Shown: piece by piece, positions 35,100 to 45,998 of the stretch | Layout of the letters: each line of letters opens with the position of its first letter | How positions within the stretch are numbered: the first letter of the stretch is position 1 | DNA from: Icerya purchasi | Taxonomy: Eukaryota > Arthropoda > Insecta > Hemiptera > Monophlebidae | Direction: 5' to 3' | Length of the DNA stretch: 64,000 nucleotides | Assembly: GCA_039619475.1 (NCBI GenBank) | Contig: CM077115.1 | Location: forward strand, 487,093,352 to 487,157,351 | Position numbers and translations under genes: made by a program | The notes under the pieces: model-generated | Database searches by the model: none | Seen by the model: only the letters and a program-made list of their open reading frames with translations | What the model was told of the DNA's origin: nothing

Positions 35100-36150
35100 C
35101 GTTCGGCGGGCGTCTTCCTTTTAAATGAATCAATTTTTGGGATCACTAAATGTTGCTGTTCACGAACGATACAAAGCGGTTTGCGAAAATATAAAAGGAA
35201 TTCTTTTTTTGTACTAATTTTGGCTTTAACTCGCAATCAACTCTTTTCGGGAATTGGAAGATCAAAACCTTCAGGAAGCTTTTCAACGAGGCAAATGACG
35301 GAAACTTGGTATGATCAGATATCGTGTTTTTAAAATCATCGAGACGTATAAAAGCGAAATAGGAGAGAAGAGAACTCCCAATTATCGGGGTTTTCGCCGT
35401 AAATTTTCAATCCTTTTGAACGATAAATTTACCTTATCGAACATATATCGAAGTTCATTTTCGAAGCTAATTTTTTATCATTGAAAACAGACACGAAAAT
35501 GGATAAGGATAATTAAGCTGTTGTTGGTGTAGCCATTTAGAACAAGATTCCAGGCTTTAATGTACACACTTCGTCCGATAATTCTATATCTTGAATTATC
35601 GCAACTCATATTTACCAGCGCTTGTTTTACATCGTTTATATTGATTGGCGGAATCTCATAGTGAACCAGATTTTCAAAGAGCGATTTGAAATCTAAAAAT
35701 TTACGCTAATCTCCATCGAATTTGAGGACAACGGTTTTCGATAATTTTACGGAAGGTGTCGAATTGTCATTAAAAATATTTGTGCGTGACGTTTCAACTA
35801 TCGAATGACGATTGCTTTTGGAATCGTACTTACCACGCGAATTGTTTTTATATTTTTTCTGCTACATTTCCTCATCTAGCAGTTTTTCTTCCTCCTGATC
35901 GAGTTTATTATTAGCATCGGAACTATCTAACTTTTTGTACAATTGTTCGATTACGCTGACAAATTGACTTTTTAATTCAAGCAGCGGTGCTAAAAGCGAG
36001 TTCTAGCTGATTACAAACTTTGCTGTCAATTTCAACAGAACTAGCTTTTTCGATTTCTTCAACATGACGAGTAATTCGACGTTGTACGATACGTAAATCA
36101 CGTTTCAAATTGTTTTCCGAATCGATTTCGCGTATAAAATCATCCACTTA
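35100..36150 (-). pseudogene. BEL/Pao gag relic
   Basis: Read from 36150 leftward, the minus strand shows a charged helical stretch (SQFVSVIEQLYKKLDSS, then DQEEEKLLDEEM) and then KTVVLKFDGD and RKFLDFKSLFENLVH at about 35740-35660. The last part matches the gag pattern of BEL/Pao elements (LPKF-GD-W-FKD-F), which forms the particle shell. Stops interrupt it (for example after EEEM), and further frameshifts follow toward 35100. Confidence 0.6.
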
Positions 36151-36431
36151 CGTAATTAACAACAAAACAGCCAGATTTATTTATTAGTCTCTGACCCGGA
36201 GGATAAAAAATGTTCACGGTAATTTTAAAGCACTAAAAATTCTTCCAAGAACTAAAATTGTATTACACTCGCGCTTACTAACTGTGTATAACTTGATGTT
36301 TACTTTCATGGAAATGGTAAACGGGTTCCGGAAAGGACTATTTTTAACAAAATAATTAAGAAATTCGGAAGTAAAAATTTTTAAACTAACAGCTAAAGTT
36401 CATGTTGTTGGGTCAAGGCCGCTAGCGCGCC

Positions 36432-36689
36432 CAGGGTAGGAAGAAAAAAAAAAGAAATTGACAGCGGAACAAATTATAAACAGCACAACCAACAACAAAA
36501 AACGGACTAACAATAACACAGGTAAAACTCAATCACAAACGGTTGACCAACGAACATTTTTCATTTTCTTTTTCATTTTCTTTTTCATTTTCTTTTTCAT
36601 TTTCTTTTTTTTTTTGTGTTGCGCAGAGGTGAATAAAAACTACTGACCAGATCCAACAAAACAAAACTGAGAAGCGCGTCTTCGCTATC
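36432..36689. repeat. (TTTTCATTTTC)n minisatellite and flanking spacer
   Basis: 36558-36618 holds about five units of TTTTCATTTTCT, ending in a T run. Nothing else is recognised between the BEL/Pao relic and the next LINE relic. Confidence 0.8.
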
Positions 36690-37330
36690 AAATACTACAA
36701 CCTTTTGTTTGGCTCTGATGAAGTGCTACGATGTCTATTAGACTCCTTCTTTTCTTGGTAAATTTATTCGTTCTATATACGAATTTGGGTGTAATTTTCT
36801 TTGGTTTGTAAGTATTGTTCGTATCAATCTATTGATTTCTTCTAAATCAGGTTAGAGAGTCCACACCTAACTATTCCGAATGAATATGATAGGACCGGAA
36901 TTGCAAATGTATTTCTATCCTTAAATGTATTTCTGGAACTTAGATTTGTTTTTCAGTTACTGGTTGTAATCTTTTTTTATATTTTTCTTTTAGTTCTTTT
37001 TTGATTTGAATATGATTTAGTGTAGTATTTTGTTGAAAATTAAGATATTTATATGTTTCTGACTTGTTTAGACTGTCTAATATTTCTTTATTGAGTTTTT
37101 CTTATTCTTTGGTGGTTAGAATATTTTCCTATCTATATGAGAAGGCTCTTGCATTTTTCTATTCCGAATTACATTTTTATATTATTGCTTATGGTTTCTA
37201 CTGCATTTAGTAATGAATTCATTTGAGTTGAGGAGGTTCTGTATATAATTTAATGTCATCCATATTCATCAGGTGGTTTATTTTGTAGTTGTTGTTTTTG
37301 TGTTTTATGTTAATCCCATACTTTGAATCA
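36690..37330 (-). mobile_element. LINE reverse transcriptase relic of R4/Dong-like type
   Basis: Reading the minus strand from 37330, motifs occur in order: INHLMNMDDIKLYT (37290-37250, where relatives have YMDD), SETYKYLNFQQNTTLNH (37065 on; relatives have KYLG), IPVLSYSFGIVR (about 36890) and a final RKEGV-like segment near 36750. The combination MDDIKL, KYLG-QQ, SYSFG and GGRGL-DI belongs to a LINE group I associate with R4/Dong, with uncertain memory of the exact clade. Multiple frameshifts are present and the catalytic Tyr is replaced by Asn, so it is inactive. It sits directly upstream of the hAT relic. Confidence 0.65.
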
Positions 37331-37439
37331 TTTCAATATATTTGAAAGAGGGTTTATACTGAGGCAGAACCACAAAGTATATATATTCATTTAAATTTAC
37401 TTATCATAAGAATTTTATAAGTACAATCATTATCATCGT

Positions 37440-39260
37440 AATTGTTTAAGTTATCATATAAAGGCAAATGGCTGAAAACTTCTTAACGATATATGATGGT
37501 AAAACGGAGAACAGCCAGGAAAAGATTTCTTCTGAATTAGCCAAAAAATCTTTAGAAAACAGAGCCAAATTAACCACTATTGTCAAAACTATCTTATTAT
37601 CTGGTCGCCAAGAACTACCCTTGCGAGGAACATCCGATATCATGGAAATGTTTTAGAGGGAAAAATGAAGAATGACACGGAATATTTCGTACTCCTTTAA
37701 GAGATATGAGAGTCGACGCAGGAGATATAACTTTAACAAACACATTTGGTAACAGAAATTGTCGGTACACCGGCGCTTTCGTACAGAACCGAATTGTATT
37801 CGTATTTGCGAAGGCATCATTAAAGAGAATCTACTGTGGAAAAAGGTCAATCGCTCCTTAGTTTTTTCAATTTTCGTTAATGAAACCAGCGACTTATCCA
37901 GAACTGAAAAAATGTCATGTTGCCCCTCAGATACATTGACCCTGACAACACAAGGCTTTGCGAGAGGACTTCTTAGATTGTGCTCCCCTTCGTGATCTCA
38001 GCCCGGAGAAAACAACTAAACGGTTCCGACAGAAAAGGATATGATGGTGCATTGTCAATCACTCAAGGTGCTCAAGCCATAATCAAAAAATAAATTATCC
38101 ATTAGCATTATACGTGCATTGTAGTGCCCATTCGTTGAATCTGGCCATCGCAGGTACTTGCAAAGTGCGGAGTTTGGCCAATTGTTTAGGCGCTATAAAG
38201 TCTGTCGGAAATTTTTTTTGACACATTGGCATTCGACAATGCTATAAAAAAAGTAATCGAAAATCAAATGGCTGATTGTAGGGAAACGACGTTAATATGT
38301 GAAACTCGATGGGTGCGAAAACACGACAGTGTAATGCGGTTTAATGAAATGCTCTTGCCTATTACGGTTACTCTGGAAGAAATGAAGACTTCAGGGAATA
38401 ATGAGACTTCACAAGAATCAGTTGCTAATTGCGATTCGGTAGGAAAAATTTCTCATTAATCTGAACATTGCCAGCAAGCTCTTCTCTGTGACAATTAATC
38501 TGTGTAAATTTTTACAAAGTTCTAACTGCGATCTCGCAACGGCCTGCCATCAAGTCGACGATATAATAAAAGCTCTCGATACGATAAGGACGCAAGCAGA
38601 GACTCAGTTCTCAGTAATATATAGACAAGCTGAGGAGAATCAGGCAAGACAACTGAATGGCGATGACTTCACACAATAGCTATGCCACGACGAATAGGGC
38701 GCTAACAACATCGAAGCAATATTGAAGCCGAAACTCCGGAGGAATACTATTGACGTGCTTCATTTATTCCGATTATCGACCATAATTATTAGTCATCTGG
38801 AGGAACGGTTCTCATTAACCACAAGTCGATTATAGGGTGCCTATCGTTGCTAATGCCGCACAAAATTCCCGTCAACACCAGCGAACTTCAAAGTGCAGTA
38901 CAATTTTATAGTCCACTTTTCTGCGATGCAACCCCAGTTTTGAGGGAGAGTTCGCGATTTTTGAAAATAAAAATGGTCGAAAATAGAGGTTGCGAAATTG
39001 TCCTCGCAACACTGATAGAAGTGCTGGATAATTCCAGCCCAAATATGTTTCACGAGCTGCTTTCAATACTTGTGACTCTGCCTGCGTCGACGACGACACC
39101 AGATCGGACTTTTTCTTCACTAAGAAGGTTGAAAACATTTCTGAGAAACGGATATCGGTGGATTGGCGCTGACGAGCATTCATCGCGATATCGAGATTGA
39201 TCCAGAGATCTCAGTCGCTTTACTTCTCAAGGGCATCATCGTCGGATGCAGTTTTAATAA
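37440..39260 (+). pseudogene. hAT transposase relic (DUF4371/P52rIPK-like)
   Basis: Segments in order: ENRAKLTTIVKTILLSGRQELPLRG (37550 region, written here in family order; residues 30-53 of the first frame), SLVFSIFVNETSDLSRTEKM at about 37855, GYDGALSITQGAQAIIK at about 38040, VHCSAHSLNLAIAG at about 38115, ICETRWVRKHDSVMRFNEML at about 38300 and the C-terminal dimerisation segment ASTTTPDRTFSSLRRLKTFL at about 39085. Relatives are hAT transposases with a DUF4371 domain, also tamed in animal genomes as P52rIPK/ZMYM-like proteins. The relic spans roughly the expected length but is split by several frameshifts and stops (37656, 37995, 38459, 38679), so it is dead. Terminal repeats were not identified with confidence. 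Confidence 0.82.
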
Positions 39261-39523
39261 AATTTAAATTTAAAGAAATAATTAAATAAAACATATAAAA
39301 AAATGTAATATCGTGTTATTTAATGTATTGCGCATTGTTAAGTCGAATATCTCTTATTTTAGTATATATTACTCTCAAGTATATTGTTTTTTTACGAAAT
39401 AATTATTTTTAGCATTCCGTACACATTCTCGTATCACGAAATCCTAATAAGACAGTTCACATAAACGACACTTAAGAACGGATTGACTTACTATACTTCG
39501 AAATTGGATCATAAATTATAATT
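39261..39523. other. AT-rich spacer
   Basis: Nothing is recognised; it probably includes the degraded right end of the hAT element. Confidence 0.35.
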
Positions 39524-40149
39524 ATAATTCTCTTTAAAACCGTGTATATCTATAATTTCAAGCTAACCGATTATTCTAGGCGTCAAAAACCCCCAAAAAA
39601 CCATCAAGAATATATAATATGGAATATAAAAGGAGCTCGAAAATCACCGTTAAAAAATTCATAACTCGTCACCAAATAAGCTTTTAAAAGTGAAATTCGA
39701 AATATTAAAACGCAGAAACTCTTTCATAAAAGCAAAAAAAAAAAAAATTATACAGCCCCCTCTCCCTTTGGATCTAAAAACAGCAAAAAATATTATGTTC
39801 ACGTAAACAATAGCTCGAGTAAAAAAGTAAGGAAAACCGAAACTTACCTTAAACTTATGCACAAAGGACGAATTAATAGGAATGTAAATCACCTCCTATT
39901 CGAATGCTCATCTATCTCTTCAGAACGCGCAGTCCTTTATTCTAATTTGCTTGGCCTTGGCCTCCCGACCCCTTACTTTCTTACTCTTCCTTCTCTTTCT
40001 GTTGTTCCTATATTGGCTATCTTTATTTCTTCTGTTTCTAATCGCTTCCTGATTTAACTTTCAAGTTACATTATTTATTAGTCCTTTGTGCTGGGTAAAT
40101 GTCCTGAGTTGACGCGCCCAAGATAAAAAAAAAAACCCCCAAAAAAAAC
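39524..40149. repeat. 626-bp tandem duplication, unit 1
   Basis: This unit starts ATAATTCTCTTTAAAACCG and ends with an A11-C5-A8-CA string. Unit 2 follows directly at 40150. The two encode identical open frames of 77 and 66 codons at an offset of exactly 626 bases. The only difference I noticed is one A in the first A-run (11 against 12). The unit contains an unrecognised AT-rich half and a LINE family G 3' end. Confidence 0.95.
39855..40148 (+). mobile_element. LINE family G 3' end, copy in unit 1
   Basis: It encodes NRNVNHLLFECSSISSERA and LPTPYF, the C-terminal cysteine-histidine segment seen also at 28290-28578, 45240 and 52100-52400, then a stop at 40055-40057. The 3' UTR ends TGGGTAAATGTCCTGAGTTG then ACGCGCCCAAGAT and an A-run. 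It is strongly 5' truncated. Confidence 0.8.
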
Positions 40150-40777
40150 ATAATTCTCTTTAAAACCGTGTATATCTATAATTTCAAGCTAACCGATTAT
40201 TCTAGGCGTCAAAAACCCCCAAAAAACCATCAAGAATATATAATATGGAATATAAAAGGAGCTCGAAAATCACCGTTAAAAAATTCATAACTCGTCACCA
40301 AATAAGCTTTTAAAAGTGAAATTCGAAATATTAAAACGCAGAAACTCTTTCATAAAAGCAAAAAAAAAAAAAATTATACAGCCCCCTCTCCCTTTGGATC
40401 TAAAAACAGCAAAAAATATTATGTTCACGTAAACAATAGCTCGAGTAAAAAAGTAAGGAAAACCGAAACTTACCTTAAACTTATGCACAAAGGACGAATT
40501 AATAGGAATGTAAATCACCTCCTATTCGAATGCTCATCTATCTCTTCAGAACGCGCAGTCCTTTATTCTAATTTGCTTGGCCTTGGCCTCCCGACCCCTT
40601 ACTTTCTTACTCTTCCTTCTCTTTCTGTTGTTCCTATATTGGCTATCTTTATTTCTTCTGTTTCTAATCGCTTCCTGATTTAACTTTCAAGTTACATTAT
40701 TTATTAGTCCTTTGTGCTGGGTAAATGTCCTGAGTTGACGCGCCCAAGATAAAAAAAAAAAACCCCCAAAAAAAACA
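40150..40777. repeat. 626-bp tandem duplication, unit 2
   Basis: Direct copy of 39524-40149, ending at the shared A8-CA; the sequences diverge after this point (TAATTC against GAAAAAC). Near identity means a recent event, or an assembly error that counted one unit twice. Confidence 0.95.
40481..40775 (+). mobile_element. LINE family G 3' end, copy in unit 2
   Basis: This is the duplicate of the fragment in unit 1, with an identical protein reading and tail and one more A in the terminal run. It arose with the segment duplication, not by a separate retrotransposition. Confidence 0.8.
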
Positions 40778-40789
40778 GAAAAACTATAG

Positions 40790-41180
40790 CCGAGCTTACA
40801 ACTTTGTCGCGAACAAAACCATATTTAATTTCCTTAACGAAACTTTCAAAGTTGACGACGAAAAGTTCAAAAAACTGCAAAAATTGACCTGTAGACCGTC
40901 CCATTAAAAATTTTGAACAAGGTTAAAAAAATGCGCATCCCCGTATATTCTCTAGTTTGGAACATCCGGGTTTCCAACTTTAAAATTAGACCCTCAGGGC
41001 GCCGAAAGCTCGGAATTTTTGAAAAAAAAATTTTTTCCCCCGATATGTGATGTCAAAATTGCTTCTTGTCGAGAACAAAATCCTATTTAATTTCCTTAAT
41101 AAAACTTTTAACAGTTGGCGAAGAGTTTAAAAAAGCGGGAAAAATGACGTGCCTCTCCCTCTTTGTAACGTCAAAAATCT
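40790..41180. repeat. Two imperfect copies of a 60-bp module
   Basis: 40808-40866 (TTGTCGCGAACAAAACC, then TATTTAATTTCCTTAACGAA) recurs at 41066-41125 (TTGTCGAGAACAAAATCC, then TATTTAATTTCCTTAATAAA), about 258 bases apart. This suggests a longer-period repeat or a decayed element. Each copy is followed by an AAAAAAGC-type purine stretch and a GACCTGT or GACGTGC. Identity is unknown. Confidence 0.6.
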
Positions 41181-43289
41181 GATTTCTTTGTTTTGAATTC
41201 AGTATTATTTAAATGCAAATTATAATTAGATTTAACTTAACATACAGAGTATAACCTTCATGAAACGTTATGCTTGACTGAACTCATTTACTTTTAGCGC
41301 ATTCTTTTTTTTTGCTCCTTCCAGTTTCAGAAAGAAGTTTGGCGTGTTGACATTTTAAAAACAATTTCTGTTGCTTGTTTAGCTTCAATTTTTCAAAATA
41401 ACAGCTGAATAAGATGAAATTACGCAAATTTTATTAATTACATTTGTTTCCATCGGTTTCCATTAATTTCCCGCGTTTTCACCTTGTTTTGTTGTTAGCT
41501 TTCATCCCTGCATTTGATTTGTTAATAATAAAAATATGGTACGTAATAACGATGAGAACTAAATTACGGGGGGAAAAAAAAAAAAGGCGAAAATTAATCT
41601 AACGAAAAAGGCAACAATAAAAAAAGAAAACAGAATATATAATAAATAATTTGAAATATTAACTAAAAAATCAATAATATATTACAAATTTCTATAAATT
41701 CCGCATTAATTGTACGTAACACGGACCTTAAAGGCCTTAAGAGGTAAAATGAAAAAAAAGATTTACACATGTAACAAAAAAAAAAAAAAAGCGTTCAAAA
41801 AAAGTCTAGGCGTGTGCCGCCTCCTGGTGATTTAATTTAGATGAAAAATTTGAAATTATTAGCGGATAATAACAACGGAGAATCGATTGCCTGCGTACGT
41901 CGAAATTAGTTGGCCCTCTATTCGTGTATCATTTCCTTTTTTTTTGATACGTTTTTTACCTTTTTTTTTCGGTAATTCCGCCTGTTTGTGTTCCGATTTT
42001 GTGTAGGATCGGGAAATTAAATTAACTGTGATGCCGGCGTCAAGCTGAAAAGTATCGCCGAAATAAAATTTCTATCGCGTGTCTGGTCACGCATTAAAAA
42101 GTTTCGGTTCGGACCGGATACAAAACCTCGTTCACCGATAAAATTCGCGTTCTCTTTGCAGGGCTGACGAGATTGCTCGGCGCTTATCAAACAACCCTTG
42201 ACTAGAACCAGGGGACCTGTATACAGTTAATTACATTTACACTTGAAAATCTCGACCGTTCTTATTAATAGCCGATAGAGCATCAACTTCCAATCACCCT
42301 CTGACGGGAAGCGCTATTTAAAGAACGATATTACCAGTGCGCTATCTCGAAATATCTGCTTACCTAGACACAGAGCTACGGCAATTGATTTGATTGTGCG
42401 CAAGTGGAGCCGTGAACGTTTGTATGCGTGTTTGTTTGCGCGTATATTTTTCTATAGCGCGCCAGTATGTCTACATAAGATTCGAAGAGCTGCAGCAGCC
42501 GAAATTTAATTAAGCTTGTAAACGGAGCAGGGCTGCATCATGACTAGTTCAGCTTCTTCCAATTTTCTACTAAATTAGTTTTCGTCTTTGTCGCCTGCCT
42601 TCTCCGACTTTCCCTCTTCGTCACGTTTTTTACTCGTTCCAGTTCGCTATCTGTTTAGCATGAGAGGCGACTGGCCGCCTATAATCTCCCACAATTTAGC
42701 ATACAAAGCCCGGAAATTAACATGTCAATCCCTACTGTCGCGATTCAATTACTCTTTGATTACTCCTGCTATACCTGTTCGATGTTTTCTAAACCGTTGC
42801 CCTTCCGTCTTGCCAACCAAATTATCGCTATACGGACCACCGCGCGATGATGACGTTACACGCTCGACAATCTTTTGTTATTTTCCCGCAAGATTCCCCC
42901 TGGTTTTTCCTTTTCCATTAAGCCCAAGTTGCGTGCAATGGGTTTTCCGCGTCTAATAATGCATCGACAATTCTACCGAAAAATGACTGGAGGTCGGTTA
43001 TGCAATCGTGGCGGGGTCATGTTGACCGGTAAAAACATTTAGACAAAAGTACAGCAGCAGTTCGCTGTAAGATTCATTAATTGTGTAAAATTTTAATACA
43101 TTATTATAATTGTCGCTTTTCAATAAATATGCGTAAATATTATACACAACTCGATTATTCTTCGAACCCTGCCATGAAATTACCCTCAGGCCACCAGATG
43201 AGATATTCTTCTATAATTCTCGTAGAAGAGTAGATTTTAATTGACTATGCGTCATTTCTAAACGTTACGTATAATCGATAAAAAGAACA
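41181..43289. other. Spacer, partly GC-richer, no gene seen
   Basis: 41181-41800 is AT-rich with A and T runs. 42000-42960 is closer to balanced composition and contains a pyrimidine-rich 122-codon open frame (42588-42956) that I cannot match to anything. 43187-43250 belongs to the short dispersed repeat also present at 22936-22996. I see no splice-linked frames. Confidence 0.35.
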
Positions 43290-43540
43290 TTGGATGAAAT
43301 TCTTCTTCTTCTTCTTATTCTACTTCTTATTCAGGTGCCTTCTCCTTGAAGGAGGTTGACTATCATATGACGAAACTGTTCTCTATTGCTGGCTATCCTT
43401 AAGGCTTCTGAAACTTTCCTGATATTCAACCATTTCAGTATATTTTTAATCGAGTCCTTCTTCCTCGGACCCGTTTCCCTTCAATATTTCCTATACACGA
43501 TTTTTCACGTTACTCCCAGCGTAAAAATTATGCGGTAATT
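43290..43540 (-). mobile_element. RTE-type LINE 3' end
   Basis: The minus strand from 43520 reads IEGKRVRGRRTRLK and then (after a frame change) LNIRKVSEALRIASNREQFR and HMIVNLLQGEGT before a stop, the typical end of RTE-family proteins. A TAAGAAGTAGAATAAGAAGA tail follows (43328-43299). It is 5' truncated and frameshifted. Confidence 0.72.
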
Positions 43541-43659
43541 AAATTTATTCAAATCAATTTGATTGGAGAAAAAATTTTTGTTATGTCTGAAATCCCCGAT
43601 GATAGTTCTAATACTTGTTGAGAAAGTAAATTGCAATCGACTACGTTTTGGATTAAAGT

Positions 43660-44280
43660 AGTTATATAGTTCAATGGGGTATATTGGGAAAGGGTGTCCA
43701 CCAAAGCTGCATGCGAATCAGATACGAAATGCGACTACTGGCTGGACGGGATTTAATTATAAACTCAATAGCCATAAAGTTCGGCAACGAGAACGGAACA
43801 ATGGTCACGGAGCCGAGAGGACGACAAAACAATGTCAGAGTAAAAAGAACAAGCAGTAGGGGACGATTCGGAACCAGGGCACGATTTCGTACCATCACTA
43901 TAGTGTAGAACTGATGGTTTGAATAGCTTTGTAGGGCCGAGAAAATTCTGTCACGGAGCGAGGGAGGGGAAAAATTTCCTCTGGAAAATTGGGCAAGGGA
44001 ATTCAATATCGGCTGGTAGGGTAGTCCAGAGTGGAAGAGGAGATGGTATATTAGTATTCTTTAAGTGCTGGCGGTCGATGTTTGAGTCTAATAGAACTTC
44101 CGATAGATGTGTAACAGTACCATTAGGAGGTGCGGAGTAAGGATCGCGAAGTCCGAGTAGGAAAACTTTTAGATAATCACGGAAGGAATGAAAGTGCATG
44201 AGTGGAGAAGCCAATGAGGATTGGAGGCTATGAGCGGGGGGTACGCATCCAGTATTAATTGGAGAGAAGAATTCTGCAGT
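43660..44280 (-). mobile_element. LINE relic: RT-RNase H linker and RNase H
   Basis: The minus strand shows FHSFRDYLKVFLLGLRDPYS (44190 on), a linker segment typical of RNase H-bearing LINEs, then HYSDGTKS near 43905 and CSVLVAELYGY then SHFVSDSHAALVDTL near 43800-43700. These are the first three catalytic acid regions of RNase H (D of YTDGS-type, E of AEL, D of SDS). Several stops lie between them. This differs from the family G RNase H in wording, so it is another family. Confidence 0.7.
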
Positions 44281-44638
44281 GAATTCAACATTTTAAGAAG
44301 TGATACGGAAACGGTAGAATATAATGAGCATCCATTTTCATTATACACAATAGGTAACGCTTTTCACTCGATTACCACAGAATGTTACGGTAAAGGCAAG
44401 ATCAACATTTAACTCCGCAGGCATATAACCGAAGACATTAACAAGTTTATATAAAGATGAAAAACGATAAATAAAACTAATGATAACTGACAGACGCTAA
44501 CTATAAAGTTAACAAAATATTGCCTAGGAAATTGATTCTTACTCAACAATTTCGAAGAGCTACGAAGGAACCACAGTAATTATTATTATTAACAACCTAA
44601 ATTTTTAGAATTTATTCCATTGATTACCTCTTTTATAC

Positions 44639-44640
<2 letters not shown>
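44281..44640. other. Spacer
   Basis: No motif was recognised; AT-rich. Confidence 0.35.
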
Positions 44641-44692
<52 letters not shown>

Positions 44693-44700
44693 TATAATAT
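44636..44700. repeat. (TACA)n-(TA)n microsatellite
   Basis: TACATACATACATACATA is followed by about 20 TA units. It borders a partial copy of the hairpin-ended repeat, as in the other copies of that family. Confidence 0.95.
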
Positions 44701-44805
44701 ATTAATTACAACGTAATTCTTAGACCGGCCCCATTTGAAAAAATGTCTCAAAAAAATGTCCCAATTTTATGTAACGTTTGTTATATTTTAATTTTTAACG
44801 ATTTC
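44701..44805 (+). mobile_element. Partial copy of the hairpin-ended repeat family
   Basis: ATTACAACGTAATTCTTAGA and AATGTCCCAATTTTATGTAA then CGTTTGTTATATTTTA match the start of the 19236-19505 copy. The hairpin end is missing; unrelated sequence follows. Confidence 0.65.
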
Positions 44806-45029
44806 GAAAATGAAGTAGGTTAATCGTCACGTGTTTTTTTTTTTTATGTTTGTTCGCGCATAACTCATATTTATTTAGACCAATTTTACTGATTCTTTTC
44901 CCATTAGAAAGAGTACTATTCAACTTAGGTACCATGTGAGTAATTGGGAAAATCGGTGAACATAAATTGTGAGCATTCGTTAAAAACCGAGAAAAAATGT
45001 GCCCTTTGGATAATTTTTTTTTCTTATTA

Positions 45030-45515
45030 TTTTTTATTAGTACAACAAAGAACTAATACAGCCTTTTCCTTCCTTACGGCCTTGGTTGTCCGATTTTCCT
45101 GGTCCCAGTCGCTTCATCATTTCCTCCATAATGCGTCTTCGTTTCAACCATAATTGTCTTCCTTCGTTTCAACCATAATTGTCTTCCTTCGTTTTTTTTC
45201 CGTTTCCTATTGTTTCTTCTCCAGTTTGCGTTTTTCATCCCTTAGATCAGGACTGCTTTTGTGATGTGAATCATATTATTTTTGAATGTTCTCTTCTGGT
45301 GCCGGAGCGTTCCCTTCTGTACACTAAGCTCTAACATCTTAAACTGCCTACTCCTTTTTGTGCTTCCTACATACTTTCTTTTCCTTCACCAAATGTTATT
45401 CGAGCTTTAGCAGAGTTTATTTCTTCTATTTCTCTATATATTAAAATCAATCTTTTTATTCGTAATTCCTAGATGATGGATCAGCTTGGTTGGCGTCCGC
45501 CCCCCCCCCCCAAAA
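45030..45515 (+). mobile_element. LINE family G 3' fragment
   Basis: The reading includes SSIMRLRFNHNCLPS near 45125, DQDCFCDVNHIIFECSLL (45246 on) and LPTPFCASYILSF, the C-terminal region of family G. The end is CTTGGTTGGCGTCCG, a C-run and an A-run near 45488-45518, a mutated version of the family tail. At 45130-45179 a 25-base segment (CTTCGTTTCAACCATAATTG then TCTTC) is exactly duplicated in tandem, which breaks the frame. Confidence 0.75.
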
Positions 45516-45800
45516 AAAGAATATATAGCAGACAATTGGCGGTCTCTTGTAGCAATACAGGAAGACTTGTGTCTTCCTACGTTCAAGTCGGCACGACACT
45601 CTACAGGTGAGGACTAGTATGTTGAAGAATCGAGAAGACAATGCCTAGTATTGTCATCGAACAGCAGGTTAAAAGGCATCAGACGGAGTTACAAAAAACA
45701 TAGTAATAAACTGAATAATCAGAATGGCTTTATATACTCAGGTGAACATAGATACGAACATGATGTGGGAATTATGCTAATGAAGGAGTTCAACAATTTA

Positions 45801-45808
45801 GTAAAAGG
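45801..45808. repeat. Target-site duplication, left copy
   Basis: GTAAAAGG precedes the SINE; the same 8 bases recur at 45999-46006 after its A-rich tail. Confidence 0.8.
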
Positions 45809-45998
45809 GAAAGGCCGTCACGATATAGCCTAGTGACGTGAACTCTTGATTATTAAGATAGTGATCATGAGTTCGATTCTCAGCGAAGGCCAAAAAAAAA
45901 AAAAGTATAGACTGATATTTACTGAAAATGTTAATTTAATGAATAGTTAGTGGCTAAATGGTAATTAAAGCCAGGCCAAAAGAAAAAGAAAAAAAAAA
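45809..45998 (+). mobile_element. tRNA-derived SINE inserted in RTE
   Basis: The head is CGATATAGCCTAGTGACGTG (A-box-like TAGCCTAGTG), then a good B box GAGTTCGATTCTC at about 45869-45881. The body is about 190 bases and ends in AGCCAGGCC and an A-rich run. The flanking 8-bp duplication shows target-primed insertion. Its head resembles those at 50851, 53861 and 60131, so several SINEs here share a tRNA-like ancestor but differ in body. The tail TGGCTAAATGG to CCAGGCCAAAA is only weakly like family G. Confidence 0.82.

Larger units (their letters stand above)
33650..36431 (-). mobile_element. BEL/Pao LTR retrotransposon relic (gag-protease-RT part)
   Basis: Read right to left, gag, protease and reverse transcriptase relics appear in the usual BEL/Pao order, all frameshifted. 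The element is cut off within the RT at about 33650, and integrase and the left LTR are missing. The right end may hold a remnant LTR: the minus strand starts TGGGCGCGCTAGCGGCC at 36431, and AATAAATAAA near 36190 could be its polyadenylation region. I could not define the LTR end or the primer-binding site. No envelope-like frame is present. Confidence 0.7.

Noticed and set aside
39659..39892. 77-codon minus-strand frame, duplicated at 40285-40518
   Set aside because: The duplication of the frame is explained by the 626-bp tandem repeat; the peptide has no domain and overlaps a LINE 3' end on the other strand.
42588..42956. 122-codon plus-strand open frame
   Set aside because: Pyrimidine-rich DNA gives long open frames easily; the peptide looks like translated noncoding sequence (many Pro, Ser, Phe, Arg without pattern).
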